Below, one piece after another: positions 44,009 to 53,076 of a DNA stretch of 64,000 bases. Positions within the stretch are counted from its first letter, which is position 1. Every line of letters starts with the position of its first letter. The stretch comes from Glycocaulis sp051859565 (lineage in GTDB: Bacteria; Pseudomonadota; Alphaproteobacteria; Caulobacterales; Maricaulaceae): contig NZ_JBHYFK010000003.1 of NCBI RefSeq assembly GCF_051859565.1, forward strand, positions 280,842 through 344,841. Direction: 5' to 3'. Both the position numbers and the translations under genes were made by a program. The notes under the pieces are model-generated. The model worked only from the letters and a program-made list of their open reading frames with translations, was not told the DNA's origin and searched no databases.

Positions 44009-44782
44009 GTGATAGCCGCCTGTGTGCCGCTGCTGGCAGGTGTTCTGGCCGGAGAGGCGCAGGCCGGCGCATGGACCCAGAAACGCGGCGAGGGCGTGCT
44101 GCTGACCGGCTACTCCACGCACTGGCTTACCGCGCCGGGCGGGACACAGTTGCGCAAGTCGGAAATCAGCTTTTATGCTGAGTATGGGCTTGTGGATCGG
44201 GTGACACTGGTCGGGCGTTTTGCGCTGCAATCGCTCAGCGAAACCCGCGCCGCGCCGGATGAAGTGGCAGACACCGCGTTCAGCAATGCACTGGTCGCTG
44301 TTGGCGGCACCGAGGCTGGCGTGAGGCTGAGGCTTCTCGAAACCGGCCCCTGGGCTCTCTCCGCGCAGCTTTCACGCACCTTTGAATCGGGCGGCGAGAA
44401 CCGCAACAATCAGCGCTTCGGGACCGGCGGAGCTGATGTGGAGACCCGGCTGCTTGCCGGGCGCGCATTTGGCCGGGATGGCTTTGCCGACATTCAGCTG
44501 GCCCGGCGGTCGCTGGCCGAACGCGGCGGCGAGGAATGGCGCTTTGACAGTGCGGTGGGTGTGCCTGTCTCGCCGCGCTGGCGTATCATCACCGAGACTT
44601 TTTCGGTGCGGGCCAGCAGGCGGCCCGGAGCGCCGGCCTATTAAGGCCATCGGGCCCAGCTCAGCGCCGTCTATGATGCGCCTGCCGGGTTTTCGGTCTC
44701 CGCGGGCGTGCTGGGCACGCTACAGACTGACAACTCCGCCCGTGAGAGAGCGGCGTTCATACGCCTCTGGCGGCGCTTTTAG
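44009..44782 (+). pseudogene. Outer-membrane-protein-like gene with an in-frame stop
   Basis: From GTG 44009 (or TTG 43994) the frame encodes a signal peptide (MIAACVPLLAGVLAGEAQA-GAW) and amphipathic beta strands. A TAA at 44642-44644 follows PGAPAY. The same frame then stays open for 45 more codons, reading GHRAQLSAVYDAPAGFSVSA and ending AFIRLWRRF, with the terminal Phe expected of an outer-membrane beta-barrel. The product would be about 256 residues without the stop. It may be a pseudogene, a sequencing error or a real truncated protein ending at 44644. Confidence 0.65.
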
Positions 44783-44896
44783 ACCGTGTAAGCACGCCGT
44801 TGAAAGGCTGCGGTGATGTGCTCATCACGGCTAATTCATTTTGCTTTTTGTCACTCGCAACGCATATCGCTACGCAAAAGAAAAAGAGAGACCGCC

Positions 44897-46036
44897 ATGC
44901 GCCGCGCCATGTTCCTCATCATTGTTGCCATCATCTTCGCCGGGATGGCGGCTGCGGTTGTTGTGCGGGCGGTGTCTCAGAACTCCGGTGGCACCGGGCA
45001 GATGCGCGGCATGGCGACTCCGGTGGCCCTTTACGAGGTCGAACCGCGCAGCTTTGCCGATATCGTCGAGGCACTTGGCACTGCCAATGCCAATGAGTCG
45101 GTGCTGGTAACGGCCAAGATTTCCGACACGATTTCACGGATCCATTTTGATTCCGGTCAGCGCGTCGCGGCTGGCGATCTTCTCGTTGAGCTACGCGACG
45201 CCGAGGAGGTGGCTGGCTTGTCGGAAGCGCGCGCCTCCCTGCGTGAGGCACAACAGGAGCTGGAGCGCATCCGTGATCTGTCTGAGCGCGGGGTTGCGCC
45301 GCGTTCGCGCCTTGATGAGATACAGGCCAACGCTGAACGGGCCCGCGCGCGCGTCGCCGCGCTGGAGGCCCGCGTGGATGACCGGCTTATCCGCGCGCCG
45401 TTTAACGGCGTGGTGGGGCTGCGCGCGGTCAGCCTTGGCCAGCTGGTGCGCCCAGGCGACACGATTGCCCAGCTCGATGATACCAGCATCATCAAGCTTG
45501 ATTTCACATTGCCGGAGCGCTTCCTTGCCACTGTGTCTGCCGGGATGGAGATTGCCGCCCTTACGTCGGCATTCCCCGGCGAGGAATTCACCGGCCAGAT
45601 CACCCAGGTCGACAGCCGCATTGATCCGGCCACCCGCGCCGTGACGGTCAGGGCCGAGATTGATAATGCAGACGGCAGGCTGCGCCCCGGCCTCCTTATG
45701 ACAGTGCAGGTCCGGCGTGATCCGCGCACCCGGCCATCAGTGCCGGAAACGGCTATCACCCGCCTGCGCGATCAGGTCTTTGTCTACACGGTGGCGCAGG
45801 ATGAAGCTGGCCATTATGCGGTACAGCGCGAGATCCGTGTCGGCGCGCGCTCGGAGGGATTCCTCGAAGTGCTCGAAGGCATAGAGACCGGTACGGTCAT
45901 CGTGCGTCAGGGCGTGCATCGCATTCGTGACGGCGCGCGCATTGCACCACGCGGGGACGGCAATGACCGGCGCACCGCCAGCAATGCGGTTGCCGCAGCG
46001 CCTGCAGGCACTGTGGCAGGGAGCGCCAACCCATGA
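44897..46036 (+). CDS. RND efflux periplasmic adaptor
   Basis: The 379-residue product starts from ATG 44897 with AGAGAG upstream. An N-terminal membrane anchor (AMFLIIVAIIFAGMAAAVVV) is followed by barrel-sandwich and lipoyl-like segments (SRIHFDSGQRVAAGDLLVEL), a helical hairpin (LREAQQELERIRDLSERGVAP), and LIRAPFNGVVGLRAVSLGQLV. These are standard membrane-fusion-protein parts. It bridges the RND pump and an outer-membrane channel. Its stop overlaps the pump start by four bases. No channel gene follows, so TolC at 23.3 kb may serve. Confidence 0.92.
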   Translation: MRRAMFLIIVAIIFAGMAAAVVVRAVSQNSGGTGQMRGMATPVALYEVEPRSFADIVEALGTANANESVLVTAKISDTISRIHFDSGQRVAAGDLLVELRDAEEVAGLSEARASLREAQQELERIRDLSERGVAPRSRLDEIQANAERARARVAALEARVDDRLIRAPFNGVVGLRAVSLGQLVRPGDTIAQLDDTSIIKLDFTLPERFLATVSAGMEIAALTSAFPGEEFTGQITQVDSRIDPATRAVTVRAEIDNADGRLRPGLLMTVQVRRDPRTRPSVPETAITRLRDQVFVYTVAQDEAGHYAVQREIRVGARSEGFLEVLEGIETGTVIVRQGVHRIRDGARIAPRGDGNDRRTASNAVAAAPAGTVAGSANP

Positions 46037-49000
46037 CGCTTTCCGATATTGCCGTCCGCCGCCCGGTCATCGCGTTTGTTGCCAGCGCCCTGATCGTGGT
46101 GTTCGGCATTCTGGGCGTTCGCGACCTGCCTTTGCGCGAGCTGCCTGATGTCGATCAACCTGTCGTATCGGTGCGCGCCGACTTCCCGGGCGCAAACGCC
46201 GAGGTGATGGAAAACCAGGTGACGCAGCCCATTGAGGGCGCGCTCGGCGGCATTGAGGGCGTCGATATTATCCGTTCAAGTTCGCAGGACGGCGAAGCGC
46301 GTATTTCCATCACCTTCCGGCTGGGGCGTGATCTCGAAGCGGCGGCGAACGATGTCCGCGAGGCCGTATCGCGCGCAAGGCGCCAGTTGCCGCCGGATGT
46401 AGAAGAAGTTGTCGTCACCAAGCAGGACTCCGACGCGCGGCCCTTCCTCTGGTACAATCTCATGTCGGAGTCGATGACAGCCGAAGAGCTGACAGACTAC
46501 GCCGACCGTTTCCTCGTCGACCGCTTTTCGGTGATTGACGGCATCTCCCAGGTGCAGATCGGCGGCCAGCGCCGCTACGCCATGCGCATCTGGCTCGATC
46601 CGCAGGCCATGGCCGCCCGCCGGCTCACGGTCGCTGACATCGAGAATGCGCTGCGCGCCGAGAATGTCGAGCTGCCCGGCGGCTCTCTGGAGACCGCGTC
46701 CAGCCAGCTTGTTGTGCGTGTCGAGCGTCTGTTTGCCACCGAGGACAGCTTCCGACGCTTGCCGATCACCCGCGGTGACGGCCACATCATCCGGCTTGGC
46801 GAGATTGCCGATGTGGAGCTGGCTGCAGAGCAGGAGCGCGCCCTGTTCAGGGGTAATGGCCAGAACATGATCGGCATCGGCTTTATCCGCCAGAGCCGGT
46901 CGAACGCGGTGGCCGTGGCCGACTCGATCCGCGCGGAGGCAGCACGAATCGCGCCGCAATTGCCTGAAGGCATGCAGCTGCTCAACGCCTCGGACGACAC
47001 GGTTTTCATTCGCGAGTCGATCAACGAGGTGTGGCGCACGCTTGCTGTCGCCGCCACGCTGGTCGTGCTGGTCATCTATCTGTTTCTGGGCAGTTTCCGC
47101 GCGGCGGTCATTCCTGCGGCTGTGGTGCCGGTCTGTCTGATCGGCGTGTTTGCCGTGCTCGCGGCCTTCGGCTTCTCGATCAACATCCTCACCCTGCTGG
47201 CGCTTGTTCTGGCAATCGGACTGGTGGTCGATGACTCGATCGTGGTCATGGAGAATATCCAGCGCCGCGTCGATCTGGGCGAGCCGCCGACACTGGCCTC
47301 GCTTCAGGGGGCGCGGCAGGTCTTCTTTGCGGTTATCGCCACGACTGCCACGCTGGTGGCGGTTTTCGTGCCGCTGGTCGTGTTGCCGGGCTTGATCGGC
47401 CGCATCTTTACAGAGCTGGCCGTCGCGATCACCGGGGCGGTGGTGCTGTCCAGCTTTGTTGCGCTCACCCTGTCGCCGATGATGAGTTCCAAGCTTGTCC
47501 GTCCGAGCGAGGGCGTGCGCGGCCCGGCACGATGGGTGGACAAGGGCGTAACGAAGCTCCGCAATGCCTATAAGGAATCGCTGGATGTCGTCCTGTCGCT
47601 TCCCTGGCTGATTATCCCGTTTGTGGTCGCCGCTGTTGGCGGGTCGATCTTCCTTTTCAGCCAGTTGCCCAGCGAGCTGACGCCGCCGGAGGATCGCGGC
47701 AATTTCTTTAGCCGGTTCAGCGCCGCAGACGGCGCAAGCTTCGAATATACTGCCGAGCAGGCCGCGATCATCGAAGACATTCTCATGGAGTATGTTGAAG
47801 CAGGCGAACTACGCCGCGTGCTGGTGGTCGTTCCGGGCTTTGGCGGCGGCGCCGGTTTTTCCAGCGGCATTGTGGTCGGCACCATGACACCGTGGGGCGA
47901 ACGCCGTCCCGGCATGGAGATTGTAAATGAGGTCAACCAGCGTCTGGGGCAGCTGACGGGCGTGCGCGCCTTTGCCTCCATGCGTTCCTCCCTTGGCGGC
48001 GGGGGCGGTGGCGGAGATGACATCCAGATCGTCCTGCAGGGACCAGACTACGATCTTATCGACCGTGAGGCAGACCGGCTGATTGCCACACTTGAGGAGA
48101 CCAATCCCGGCCTTCTGCGTGCCCGCAAGGATTTCGAGCCCAGCTCGCCGCGGGTGGTCGTTGACATCGACCGCGAGCGCGCAGCCGCGCTGGGCGTATC
48201 GGTGTCCGATATCGGGCGCACGCTGCAAACCCATCTGGGCTCCCGCCGCATGGGCCAGTTCATCGACCGGGGCGAGGCCTATAACGTCATTGCGGAAAAC
48301 CGCCGCGAACAGCGCTCCAGCCAGTCGGACATGGAAATGCTCTATGTGCGCGGCGGGGCTGGCGAGCTCATTCCGCTGTCGAACCTCGTATCCTTGCGGG
48401 AAACTGGCGAAGCGCAGCAACGCAACCGCGTGAACCGTCAGCGCTCGATCACCGTGTCGGCCACCCTGGCCGACGGCTACACGCTGGGTGATGCCATTGA
48501 CTGGCTGGACAGCTATGCGCGCGCCGAACTACCCGCCGACATGGCGACCGAATATGTCGGCAGCGCACGCGAGTTTCTGGAATCCAACAACGCCATGCTC
48601 TTTGCCTTCGGCATGGCACTGCTGATCGTGTTCCTGGTGCTGGCGGCCCAGTTTGAAAGCTTCATCCAGCCACTCATCATCATGCTGACCGTGCCGCTGG
48701 CAGTCGCCGGCGGCCTGTTCGGCCTGTACATGGCCGGCTCCTCGCTGAACATCTATTCCCAGATCGGTTTGATCATTCTTGTGGGGCTGGCGGCAAAGAA
48801 CGGCATTCTCATCGTGGAATTTGCCAACCAGCTCCGCGAGGAGGGGATGAGCGTTGCCGAAGCGACGCTGGAAGCGGCGGCCACACGCTTCCGCCCGATC
48901 CTGATGACTGGCATCTCCACGGCAATCGGCGCGTTTCCGCTGGTCATGGCCTACGGTCCGGGCTCCGAAAGCCGCATCACCATCGGCGTCGTGATCTTTA

Positions 49001-49173
49001 CCGGCGTCATGGTCGCAACCCTGTTCACGCTCTTCGTGGTACCGACGGCCTATGCGGTATTCGGCCGGTTCACCAAGACACCGAACTGGGTATCGCGTCA
49101 GCTGGAGAAGGAAGCGCGTCAGGCCGGTCAGAGCCTTGGCGGCTCAGACACCATACAGCAGCCAGCTGAGTAG
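46033..49173 (+). CDS. RND-family efflux pump
   Basis: The 1046-residue inner-membrane proton antiporter of the AcrB/MexB type (HAE1-like) has twelve membrane helices and two large periplasmic loops. The proton-relay helix is LALVLAIGLVVDDSIVVMENIQRRV, with the aspartate pair visible as VVDDSI. The family start LSDIAVRRPVIAFVASALIVVFGI and the second-half LIILVGLAAKNGILIVEFANQL match. A poly-glycine stretch (SSLGGGGGGG) at about residues 653-662 is unusual. Substrates are unknown. It is coupled to the adaptor. Confidence 0.94.
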   Translation: MTLSDIAVRRPVIAFVASALIVVFGILGVRDLPLRELPDVDQPVVSVRADFPGANAEVMENQVTQPIEGALGGIEGVDIIRSSSQDGEARISITFRLGRDLEAAANDVREAVSRARRQLPPDVEEVVVTKQDSDARPFLWYNLMSESMTAEELTDYADRFLVDRFSVIDGISQVQIGGQRRYAMRIWLDPQAMAARRLTVADIENALRAENVELPGGSLETASSQLVVRVERLFATEDSFRRLPITRGDGHIIRLGEIADVELAAEQERALFRGNGQNMIGIGFIRQSRSNAVAVADSIRAEAARIAPQLPEGMQLLNASDDTVFIRESINEVWRTLAVAATLVVLVIYLFLGSFRAAVIPAAVVPVCLIGVFAVLAAFGFSINILTLLALVLAIGLVVDDSIVVMENIQRRVDLGEPPTLASLQGARQVFFAVIATTATLVAVFVPLVVLPGLIGRIFTELAVAITGAVVLSSFVALTLSPMMSSKLVRPSEGVRGPARWVDKGVTKLRNAYKESLDVVLSLPWLIIPFVVAAVGGSIFLFSQLPSELTPPEDRGNFFSRFSAADGASFEYTAEQAAIIEDILMEYVEAGELRRVLVVVPGFGGGAGFSSGIVVGTMTPWGERRPGMEIVNEVNQRLGQLTGVRAFASMRSSLGGGGGGGDDIQIVLQGPDYDLIDREADRLIATLEETNPGLLRARKDFEPSSPRVVVDIDRERAAALGVSVSDIGRTLQTHLGSRRMGQFIDRGEAYNVIAENRREQRSSQSDMEMLYVRGGAGELIPLSNLVSLRETGEAQQRNRVNRQRSITVSATLADGYTLGDAIDWLDSYARAELPADMATEYVGSAREFLESNNAMLFAFGMALLIVFLVLAAQFESFIQPLIIMLTVPLAVAGGLFGLYMAGSSLNIYSQIGLIILVGLAAKNGILIVEFANQLREEGMSVAEATLEAAATRFRPILMTGISTAIGAFPLVMAYGPGSESRITIGVVIFTGVMVATLFTLFVVPTAYAVFGRFTKTPNWVSRQLEKEARQAGQSLGGSDTIQQPAE

Positions 49174-49178
49174 GGGAT

Positions 49179-49676
49179 CTAGCGGCCGGTTTCCACCGCG
49201 AGGAACGCGATCAGGTCGTTGCGATCGGCTTCATCGCGCAGGCCGGCAAAGCTCATGCGGTTGCCGGGCAGATAGGTGCGCGGATTGGCCAGCCATTGAT
49301 CCAGCTCTGCCTTGGTCCAGACGAAATCGGCCTGTTCCAGCGCGCGTGAGAAGCGGAATCCCTCTGCCTCGCCAACCCGCCGCCCGAACATGCCGTGAAG
49401 GTTAGGGCCGACCAGATGCCGGTCACCGGCGCCCAGCGTGTGGCAGGAGGCGCAGCGGCGGAAAAGCCGCCGGCCATTATCCAGATTGGCAGACGCGTAA
49501 GGCTCGCCAAGCCCGGCAAGGATGGCCTGGCTCTCCTGCGCGCTGGCTGTGAGTTCGGGCGCGCCGCCATGGGTCTGGGGTTGCGGTGCCGCACCGGGCG
49601 TGTCGCTGCCGGGGTCTCCGCAGGCCGCCAGCATCACGGCCATCGCCAGAGAGGTCAAAGCTATCGGACGGGTCAT
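49179..49676 (-). CDS. Cytochrome c lipoprotein
   Basis: The 165-residue product starts from ATG 49676, with GGAGACG upstream. A lipoprotein signal ends LAAC (lipid cysteine 19) and a Pro/Thr/Gln linker follows. The class I cytochrome c domain has haem motif C75-A-S-C78-H79 in LFRRCASCHTLG and a probable Met ligand in PGNRMSFAG. It resembles the small c-type cytochromes that carry electrons in the periplasm, here tethered to a membrane. It is convergent with the RND pump, six bases apart. Confidence 0.9.
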   Translation of the reverse strand: MTRPIALTSLAMAVMLAACGDPGSDTPGAAPQPQTHGGAPELTASAQESQAILAGLGEPYASANLDNGRRLFRRCASCHTLGAGDRHLVGPNLHGMFGRRVGEAEGFRFSRALEQADFVWTKAELDQWLANPRTYLPGNRMSFAGLRDEADRNDLIAFLAVETGR

Positions 49677-49734
49677 GATGGGCGTCTCCTGCATGGGCTT
49701 CGGCTCCAAGACCTAGCGCTGAGCTGTAGAGCTA

Positions 49735-50196
49735 TCAATCCTCTGCTGGAGAAGCAGGGTGCGTCGTGTTTACGCGCCGCGCCGTGAGGATGAACAGAAA
49801 TTCCCCTTCCAGAGCTATGTCGCCATGCCTGTTGGCGATGCGTGCATGGGTGGTTGCCTTGCGGCCCGTCCTGGCGGTGACTTCCGCGCTGGCAAGGGCA
49901 GGGCCGTCATCGGGCGCAAACGGGCGGCGGTATTGCAGACTGGCCGTTGCGGTCACGAAGACCTCTCCGGGGCCGCACAGCGTGTTGGTGGCAAGGCCCG
50001 CCACCTGATCCAGCCAGCCGGCACTCGCACCGCCATGGACAGCGTTATTGAGGTTCAGCCAGTGTTTCGCGACCGGAATTTCCAGCCGTGTACGCCCGTC
50101 CCCCAGTTCCAGCACGCGCGCGTCCAGTAGCCCCCAGAAGCGCTGGTGTGCTTCATTGCTGCCAAAATGGTCCATGAGGCGGTCAGGCAGGGTCAT
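49735..50196 (-). CDS. PaaI-like hotdog thioesterase
   Basis: The 153-residue product is a single hotdog fold with the acyl-CoA thioesterase pattern NNAVHGGASAGWLDQVAGLA, containing the catalytic His-Gly-Gly-loop and Asp. TASLQYRRPF follows. It hydrolyses CoA thioesters, probably of medium or aromatic acyl groups. It overlaps the upstream ligase gene by four bases and is the third member of a thiolase-ligase-thioesterase operon. Confidence 0.87.
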   Translation of the reverse strand: MTLPDRLMDHFGSNEAHQRFWGLLDARVLELGDGRTRLEIPVAKHWLNLNNAVHGGASAGWLDQVAGLATNTLCGPGEVFVTATASLQYRRPFAPDDGPALASAEVTARTGRKATTHARIANRHGDIALEGEFLFILTARRVNTTHPASPAED

Positions 50197-51719
50197 CGGC
50201 CGGTACTGCGTTCATCCTGCTGCGGCGGGTAGATCACACTGCGTACGCTGGAGCGCGTCACCTTGCCAACCGGATTGCGCGGCAGGCGCGGCAGAATGTG
50301 GATCGCCTTGGGCGTTTTCACCGGACCCAATAGCTCGCGCGCCAGCACGAGAAGCTGCGCGCCATCGAGGTCCTGGCCACGCATCGGTGTGATAGCGGCC
50401 TCCAGCCGTTCGCCCCATTGCCGGTCAGGCACGGCAAACGCGCAGGCTTCGTCGATGCCGGGCAGCGTCAGAAGCGCCGCCTCCACCTCTGCAGGGTGGA
50501 TGTTGTAACCGCCGGAAATCAGCATGTCGCTGGCACGCCCGGTGATGAACAGATAGCCCTCGCGGTCGAGATGTCCCAGATCGCCGGTATGCAGCCAGCC
50601 ACGGCGCAGCGTGTCGCAGGTGCGCGTGGCATCACCGAGATACCCGTCCATCAAGAGCGGGCCTTTGACAGCGATCTCGCCTGTCTGGCCGGGCGGCAGC
50701 GCTTCGCCCTCGCTGCCCAGAATGGCGATCTCGCATAAGCGCCCGGCCTTGCCCACACTGTTGGCAAGCCTTGGCTCCGCCAGTTCTGATTCCGTGATCG
50801 CGGCGATGGTCATGGGCGCTTCAGTCTGGCCGTAGAGCCCTGCAAGGCGCGGCCCGAACACGCGCTGTGCCCTGAGCAGCTGATCGGCCGGCATGGGAGC
50901 GGCCCCGTAAATGATGCGTTTGAGTGCTGGGGCGGCGACCGGCCTGTCGACGAGAGCGCACAGGCGCAGGATCAGCGTCGGCGCCATGAAGCTCTCGGTC
51001 ACGGCCTCGTCGCGCAACAGCCGCAGGATCAGGTTGGGGTCCGGCTTGTGAAGCAGGACCAGCCGCCCCCCGCGCGCCAGCGTCGGCAGGACGAAGTGGG
51101 AGGCGCCGTGGGTGAGGGGAGAGCACGCCAGAAACACCGGCGTGTCATCGCTGCCAAAGCGCTCCGCCATATTGATGATATTGGCCATCACCGAGCGGTT
51201 GGACTGGACCACGCCCTTCGGCTCGCCCGTGGATCCGCCCGTAAACTTGATGGCCATCGTGTCTTCAGGCTTGCGCAACACTGGCTCAAAGCCGGGAGCG
51301 GGCGGTCCGTCCGCTGCAATCAGCTCCACATCCGGACACAGGGGTGCCAGCGCCTGAGCCTCGGCAGGCCCTGCGAGCACCAGATCAGCCTCCACCCTTT
51401 TCAGCGCGGCTGCGTTAAGTTGCGGGCCGTTGCTGGGGTTCAGCGGCACCCACACCATCCCCGCCGACTGGATGGCCAGATAGGCCGTCACATGATCGAT
51501 CGTGTTGGCTGCGGACAGGGCAATGCGCGCGCCGGGGGCAAACCGTCCGGCGAGGCTCGCAGCAAGGCTGCGCACCCGCTGGGATAGCGCATAAAAGCCG
51601 ATCCGCCCGATGAGCCGGCCCTCTGAATCATATTCACAGGCGGCACCATGATCCGGGAAGCGCCGTGCCGCCTCCCAGAACAGGCTGACCGGGTGCGTGG
51701 ACAGTTCGGACTGCGTCAT
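50193..51719 (-). CDS. AMP-forming acyl-CoA ligase (first)
   Basis: The 508-residue adenylate-forming enzyme activates a carboxylic acid to its CoA ester. P-loop-like KFTGGSTGEPKGVVQSN is at about residues 153-169. The A5-type motif YGQTEAPMT, the A7/A8 region GWLHTGDLGHLDREGYLFIT with GRASDMLISGGYNI, and the C-terminal lysine region RNPVGKVTR are all present. It overlaps the downstream thioesterase and the upstream thiolase by four bases each, so the three are one operon. Confidence 0.9.
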   Translation of the reverse strand: MTQSELSTHPVSLFWEAARRFPDHGAACEYDSEGRLIGRIGFYALSQRVRSLAASLAGRFAPGARIALSAANTIDHVTAYLAIQSAGMVWVPLNPSNGPQLNAAALKRVEADLVLAGPAEAQALAPLCPDVELIAADGPPAPGFEPVLRKPEDTMAIKFTGGSTGEPKGVVQSNRSVMANIINMAERFGSDDTPVFLACSPLTHGASHFVLPTLARGGRLVLLHKPDPNLILRLLRDEAVTESFMAPTLILRLCALVDRPVAAPALKRIIYGAAPMPADQLLRAQRVFGPRLAGLYGQTEAPMTIAAITESELAEPRLANSVGKAGRLCEIAILGSEGEALPPGQTGEIAVKGPLLMDGYLGDATRTCDTLRRGWLHTGDLGHLDREGYLFITGRASDMLISGGYNIHPAEVEAALLTLPGIDEACAFAVPDRQWGERLEAAITPMRGQDLDGAQLLVLARELLGPVKTPKAIHILPRLPRNPVGKVTRSSVRSVIYPPQQDERSTGR

Positions 51720-52939
51720 CGTGTCAGCACCGTCACCAGCGTGACGGCCTCCTCAATTCCCAGGAACCCGCCACCATTTTCGCAAACGCCAGCGCGCGCG
51801 CCTTCAACCTGCATACTGCCTGCCTCCCCCCTTAATTGCCGGCATGTTTCCACGATCTGGATAATGCCGGTCGCCCCCACCGGATGGCCCTTGGCGATCA
51901 GCCCGCCCCCGGCATTGACCGGAATGCGCCCGCCGCGCGCCGTCGCGCCGGATGCCGTGAACGGCCCGCCTTCCCCGCGCGGACACAGTCCCAGATTTTC
52001 GATCTGCAGGATTTCGGCAAAGCTTGTCGCATCGTGAACCTCGGCAACATGCATATCTGCGGGCCCGAGACCTGCGGCCTCGTACGCCAGGTCGGCTGCC
52101 CGCTTGCCCAGATGCCCGTCCCAGTCATCGACGGCGCGCGCGCGGGCCGTCGTCCAGCCAGTGCCGGCCAGCTTCACCGCGCGCTTATTGGCTTTTGCGG
52201 CGCTGGCCGATTGCAGAACGAGGGCCGCAGCGCCATCGCTGACCGGCGCGCACATGGCACGCGTCAGCGGCCAGATTACCGGCTTGTCGGCCAGCACGTT
52301 CTCAGGTGTGAACGGCGTGCGGTACTGCGCGTTCGGGTTTTCGGCGGCATGGGTATGGTTCTTGGCGGCTGCCATGGCTAGCTGTTCGCGTGTGGTGCCG
52401 AACGCTTCCATGTGGGTGCGGGCGATGCCGGCATAAATATCCATGAAGAAGCTGCGGGGCGCGTCTGGGGCATCTGCCGGGATCAGGCTGGCGCCCAGAG
52501 CCGCCATGGCGCTGGCGGTTTCCTCGATGCGTTCAATATCCGTGCCGCCCCGGAAAGCGGCCATGACCTGTTCGGTGCGGTCGGGGAAGACCATCTTTTC
52601 CGCCCCAACAACCAGCACAGTCTCTGCCTCGCCCGCGCGGATCATGGCAGCGCCTAGCGCGACGGCAGATGAGCCGGAGGCGCAGGCATTCTCAACATTG
52701 ACGATTTTGATGCCTTCAATGCCAAGGGGGCTGAGCGCAATCTCGCCGCGCACGGCATTTTGCCCCTCCAGCATGGGCTGGCGCGTATTGGAGAACAGGG
52801 CAGCCTCTATCTGGTGCGCCTGCAGCCCGGCATCGGCAAGCGCGCCCGTCACCGCTTCGCGAGTCAGGTCTTTCACCGTGCGCGACAGGTGTTTGCCCAG
52901 CGGGGTCATCCCCACGCCTGTGATGTAAACGCTATCCAT
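51716..52939 (-). CDS. Thiolase-family protein (first)
   Basis: The 407-residue product has a thiolase fold with the active cysteine in VENACASGSSAVALG (Cys86). The second cysteine/histidine region is altered: AEVHDATSFAEILQ and GGGLIAKGHPVGATGIIQ. It is probably an SCP2-like or acetyl-CoA acetyltransferase-like degradative thiolase that cleaves beta-ketoacyl-CoA. It heads the minus-strand operon, divergent from paaN across a promoter region with two palindromes. Confidence 0.87.
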   Translation of the reverse strand: MDSVYITGVGMTPLGKHLSRTVKDLTREAVTGALADAGLQAHQIEAALFSNTRQPMLEGQNAVRGEIALSPLGIEGIKIVNVENACASGSSAVALGAAMIRAGEAETVLVVGAEKMVFPDRTEQVMAAFRGGTDIERIEETASAMAALGASLIPADAPDAPRSFFMDIYAGIARTHMEAFGTTREQLAMAAAKNHTHAAENPNAQYRTPFTPENVLADKPVIWPLTRAMCAPVSDGAAALVLQSASAAKANKRAVKLAGTGWTTARARAVDDWDGHLGKRAADLAYEAAGLGPADMHVAEVHDATSFAEILQIENLGLCPRGEGGPFTASGATARGGRIPVNAGGGLIAKGHPVGATGIIQIVETCRQLRGEAGSMQVEGARAGVCENGGGFLGIEEAVTLVTVLTR

Positions 52940-52988
52940 GAAACCTCTGCCCAGAAGCGGACGGTTGCCGGGTTGCCCTGTAACTTCG

Positions 52989-53030
52989 ATAAAGATACTT
53001 TATATCCCGACGATACCGGCGCGCGCCGGT
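52989..53030. promoter_or_regulatory. Two palindromes in the thiolase/paaN divergent promoter
   Basis: ATAAAG-ATA-CTTTAT (52989-53003) is an exact palindrome. ACCGGCGCGCGCCGGT (53015-53030) is a second one eleven bases further. Both lie between divergent catabolic genes and fit dimeric repressor sites (TetR- or MarR-like), but no such regulator gene is adjacent. The first also looks AT-rich enough to be promoter sequence. Confidence 0.5.
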
Positions 53031-53076
53031 TATGCAATCATCTTGGCACAAGAAATTTCGGCCCCGGAGGTAACTG

